A stretch of DNA of 64,000 nucleotides from contig NZ_AP028156.1 of the NCBI RefSeq assembly GCF_033096465.1, positions 3,242,501 to 3,306,500 of the forward strand, read 5' to 3'. The translations under genes and the position numbers were made by a program. Below the pieces are notes generated by a model. That model was not told where the DNA came from and did no database searches. It saw only the letters and a list, made by a program, of their open reading frames with translations. Within the stretch, counting starts at the first letter, position 1; every line of letters begins with the position of its first letter. Below, piece after piece: positions 61,942-64,000 of this stretch. The stretch comes from Blautia luti (GTDB lineage Bacteria; Bacillota; Clostridia; Lachnospirales; Lachnospiraceae).

Positions 61942-62724
61942 TTATGCCTCCTCAAACACCATTTCTCCTGCCGAGAACAATCTTTTTACCTGCACAAATG
62001 TTAATCCTCCTGCCACTGCACACACACCTGCCCATATACTGATTGAAGCAGAAAATAATGCGCCGGAAATGTTTGATACCACTATATAGACACCTGAACA
62101 GATAAGAATTCCTGCTGCCATTGCCACTGATGCTTTTTCTCCTGTCTTAAAAAGTAAAATCCCGAAATCTAATGAACCTGATACGAGATATGCTGTCAAA
62201 ATATATATCACTGTCTGCAAATTTGATACTTCCCATGTATTTCCTGAATATAATGCCAATAACATAATAACTGTAAAATTAACGCTTCCGATAACCATCA
62301 GCCCTGCTGCCGCACACATTCTGGTATCAAAATAACAGGTTGCTCCCAACTCTGCCATTTTTCCAAAATATAACTTGTTAATCCCCCAGACAGAAAGCGT
62401 GCTCAAACAACCAGAAATTATCATACTTACCATTATCGCATCATTTTTCCCTGTTCCTGCATACTGCAAAAATACCATCAGCGCAAAACCTGCAAAAACT
62501 GCCATAATATACACAATTACATATGTTTTATCTATAAGTCTGAATTGCTGCCACAAAATATCCCTCAATGAAATCTCTGTTCTTTTTCTCTGCTTTTTAT
62601 TTTCATTTTTGTCGATCTCATTTTGAAGATATTCATACATTTTTAATATCCGCTTCTGTTCCGGACAAACCTGTATTTCCGCTTTTTGAAAAAGCCGTCT
62701 GATATCTTTATCCTGCATTCTCAT
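61942..62724 (-). CDS. Multi-pass membrane protein, possible anti-sigma partner
   Basis: A 260-residue protein with a charged N-terminal cytoplasmic region (residues 1-60) and six helices. Its start overlaps the sigma factor stop by 4 nt (ATGA), a position normally held by an anti-sigma. No zinc-finger motif is visible, so this would be a different kind of anti-sigma or an ABC-associated subunit. Confidence 0.6.
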   Translation of the reverse strand: MRMQDKDIRRLFQKAEIQVCPEQKRILKMYEYLQNEIDKNENKKQRKRTEISLRDILWQQFRLIDKTYVIVYIMAVFAGFALMVFLQYAGTGKNDAIMVSMIISGCLSTLSVWGINKLYFGKMAELGATCYFDTRMCAAAGLMVIGSVNFTVIMLLALYSGNTWEVSNLQTVIYILTAYLVSGSLDFGILLFKTGEKASVAMAAGILICSGVYIVVSNISGALFSASISIWAGVCAVAGGLTFVQVKRLFSAGEMVFEEA

Positions 62725-63302
62725 TGATCTCCTTCCTTTATCATATTTTTCATCTGCTGAATTCCAATACGATATCTCGACTTTGCAGTAGAGAGACTAC
62801 AATTCATCATCTTTGCAATATCTTTAAATTTCAATTCCTCATATGCACGCAAAATGATTACCTCCCTTACCTCCTGGGAAAGTCTGTTCAGTAGTCCTTT
62901 CAGATAAAGATAATCTTCCATTTCTTTCATTTTATCTGTTCCGCAAATATCCGGATATTGCTGAATATTTTTCGTGTTTTCACTTATTTTAAGGATTCCG
63001 TTTTCATTCTCAGCTTCATAACTGCGGAGATTTTTTCCTGTCTCTTTTTTTCTCTGCTGATAATCAAAGCAGAGGTTTCTGGCAATGGTAAGAAGATATC
63101 CTTTCAGATTGTTTCTTTGATAAGATGTCCCATATTTCATAAACTTCAGGAAAGTTTCCTGCGTAATATCATAGGAATCTTCTTCGTTCTGTATCATGTA
63201 AAGACAGAAACGGAAAATGTCCGCATAATATTGTTTTATAATGTCAGATAATGCCTCTTTATCTCCGTCCCGTACTTTCTTCAGCAGCTTTCTGTCACTC
63301 AT
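62721..63302 (-). CDS. ECF sigma-70 factor (ABC operon)
   Basis: A 193-residue ECF sigma: region 2 (YDITQETFLKFMKYG, GYLLTIARNLCFDYQ) and region 4 (LSQEVREVIILRAYEELKFK, DIAKMMNCSLSTAKSRYRIG). First gene of a four-gene operon with a membrane protein and an ABC-2 exporter. A TATAAT box is at 63335-63340, about 33 nt upstream of the ATG. Confidence 0.88.
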   Translation of the reverse strand: MSDRKLLKKVRDGDKEALSDIIKQYYADIFRFCLYMIQNEEDSYDITQETFLKFMKYGTSYQRNNLKGYLLTIARNLCFDYQQRKKETGKNLRSYEAENENGILKISENTKNIQQYPDICGTDKMKEMEDYLYLKGLLNRLSQEVREVIILRAYEELKFKDIAKMMNCSLSTAKSRYRIGIQQMKNMIKEGDQ

Positions 63303-63542
63303 TATATATTCTCCTGTTGTAAAACGTCTTACATATTATATAACCATAAATGATGTAAAAAAGTTCACAAAACTTATTACGTTTATAAAATTTCTCATGG
63401 AAAAACTGCATTGAAAGAGTTCTTCTGCTTTATATTGCATAATTACATGTTTCTGATAAATTACCCGATATGGGTATAGAAGTTATAGATGTGTACAAAT
63501 TTGCGGTAAAGAAAACCGCTTTTTGAAAAAAATATTGAAGTT
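63303..63542. other. Intergenic region upstream of the ECF/ABC operon
   Basis: AT-rich, no gene seen. Contains TATAAT at 63335-63340 (minus strand) and GGAG before the sigma start. No clear -35 at standard spacing. Confidence 0.4.
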
Positions 63543-64000
63543 TTACATGTTTCTTTCAAATTCTTCAAGAGAAGATACTTTCAGTGAGAGCAGGAACCAT
63601 GACTGCAATTTGGAAATATCCATCTCTGACATAATTTTTTTAGTCAGACTATCCGGAACAGAAAATTTCGATTCTAAAGAATCTATAAGAAATTGAACTG
63701 CCATTTCCTGGCGTCCCTCTTGCTTCTCTTTACGCATCATTTCCTCTAACAGCATATATCTTTCCTCCATGCTACGATCCTGCTTAATTGTATCAATCGT
63801 ATTCTGTAAATGTCTGACAAATGGATCCACAGTTGAAATTGTTTCTTTACGCCCAGTGTTTTTTACATAATCCAGAAACTGCATTAATTCCTCTGGAATA
63901 CCATCCCTGTTTTTCCCATGTGCGTTAAGATAAACAGTTTTCACGCCATCACCGATGGATTTTCCGGTTTCTTCACAGACTGTGCCTGTTGAATAGCGAT
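63543..64000 (-). CDS. Rpn-family recombination-promoting nuclease/PD-(D/E)XK transposase-like protein (5' end outside window)
   Basis: The frame is open from the window end (RYSTGTVCEETGKSIGDGVK) through VYLNAHGKNRDGIPEELMQF to a stop at 63543, so this is the C-terminal half. The sequence matches the C-terminal part of Rpn/PD-(D/E)XK nuclease family proteins common and multicopy in Lachnospiraceae. The catalytic core would lie beyond the window. An internal GTG at 63944 is not a true start. Confidence 0.7.
   Translation of the reverse strand, partial: RYSTGTVCEETGKSIGDGVKTVYLNAHGKNRDGIPEELMQFLDYVKNTGRKETISTVDPFVRHLQNTIDTIKQDRSMEERYMLLEEMMRKEKQEGRQEMAVQFLIDSLESKFSVPDSLTKKIMSEMDISKLQSWFLLSLKVSSLEEFERNM

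Overview
The window looks like chromosome from a low-to-moderate GC, spore-forming, anaerobic Firmicute, most likely a gut Lachnospiraceae close to Blautia. This is inferred from the protein flavour (YesM/YesN-type two-component system, GPH and GH3 sugar genes, CotF-like coat protein, C_GCAxxG_C_C protein, many MATE pumps), strong AGGAGG ribosome sites and stem plus T-run terminators. No rRNA, tRNA or CRISPR was seen. Most genes lie on the minus strand.

Layout. 1-7,100: a MATE pump cut by the window edge, a sugar/polyol module (GPH symporter, zinc dehydrogenase, ROK repressor), a second MATE pump and the wreck of a third. 7,100-9,800: a scar with an HI0073/HI0074 nucleotidyltransferase pair, an ECF transporter S-component that lost its 5' end to an IS200/IS605 insertion, the tail of that element's tnpB, and an IS3-family remnant. 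9,800-20,500: housekeeping genes, including an L,D-transpeptidase-like protein, ddl and murF, an aspartate-type aminotransferase, a choline-binding-repeat phosphodiester glycosidase, a Cys-rich miniprotein, a YitT protein and an rRNA-methyltransferase-like protein. 20,700-28,900: response regulator, sensor kinase and a galactofuranose-type (YtfQRT-YjfF) ABC importer in one direction. 29,000-36,000: a TetR / HdeD-like / radical SAM group with palindromic operators, a secreted CxxC-repeat/Ig-like protein and a domain-inverted GH3 beta-glucosidase.

36,100-42,300: a pstSCAB-phoU operon followed by a PhoR-like kinase, with no phoB beside it; the PstS is circularly permuted. 42,400-43,500: two small plus-strand redox-type genes. 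43,500-49,500: a complete urease operon ureA-B-C-(ureI-like channel)-E-F-G-D. 49,500-55,700: two more MATE pumps, a coat protein and a decayed partner, a structured intergenic repeat, SseB, a small Cys protein, a UPF0145 protein and a membrane-anchored MerR regulator with its own 19-bp-spacer promoter. 55,800-64,000: NhaC antiporter, second YitT protein, a lipoprotein / ECF sigma / anti-sigma operon, a second ECF sigma operon with an ABC-2 exporter, and a partial Rpn-family nuclease.

Most notable: the permuted PstS, the L,D-transpeptidase homologue lacking its catalytic Cys and His, the tnpB/guide-RNA scar whose guide region is the gene it broke, the inverted-repeat element at 52,166-52,308, and several well-resolved operators (MerR, TetR and ROK neighbourhoods). 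All family calls come from reading the sequence; no database search was run.
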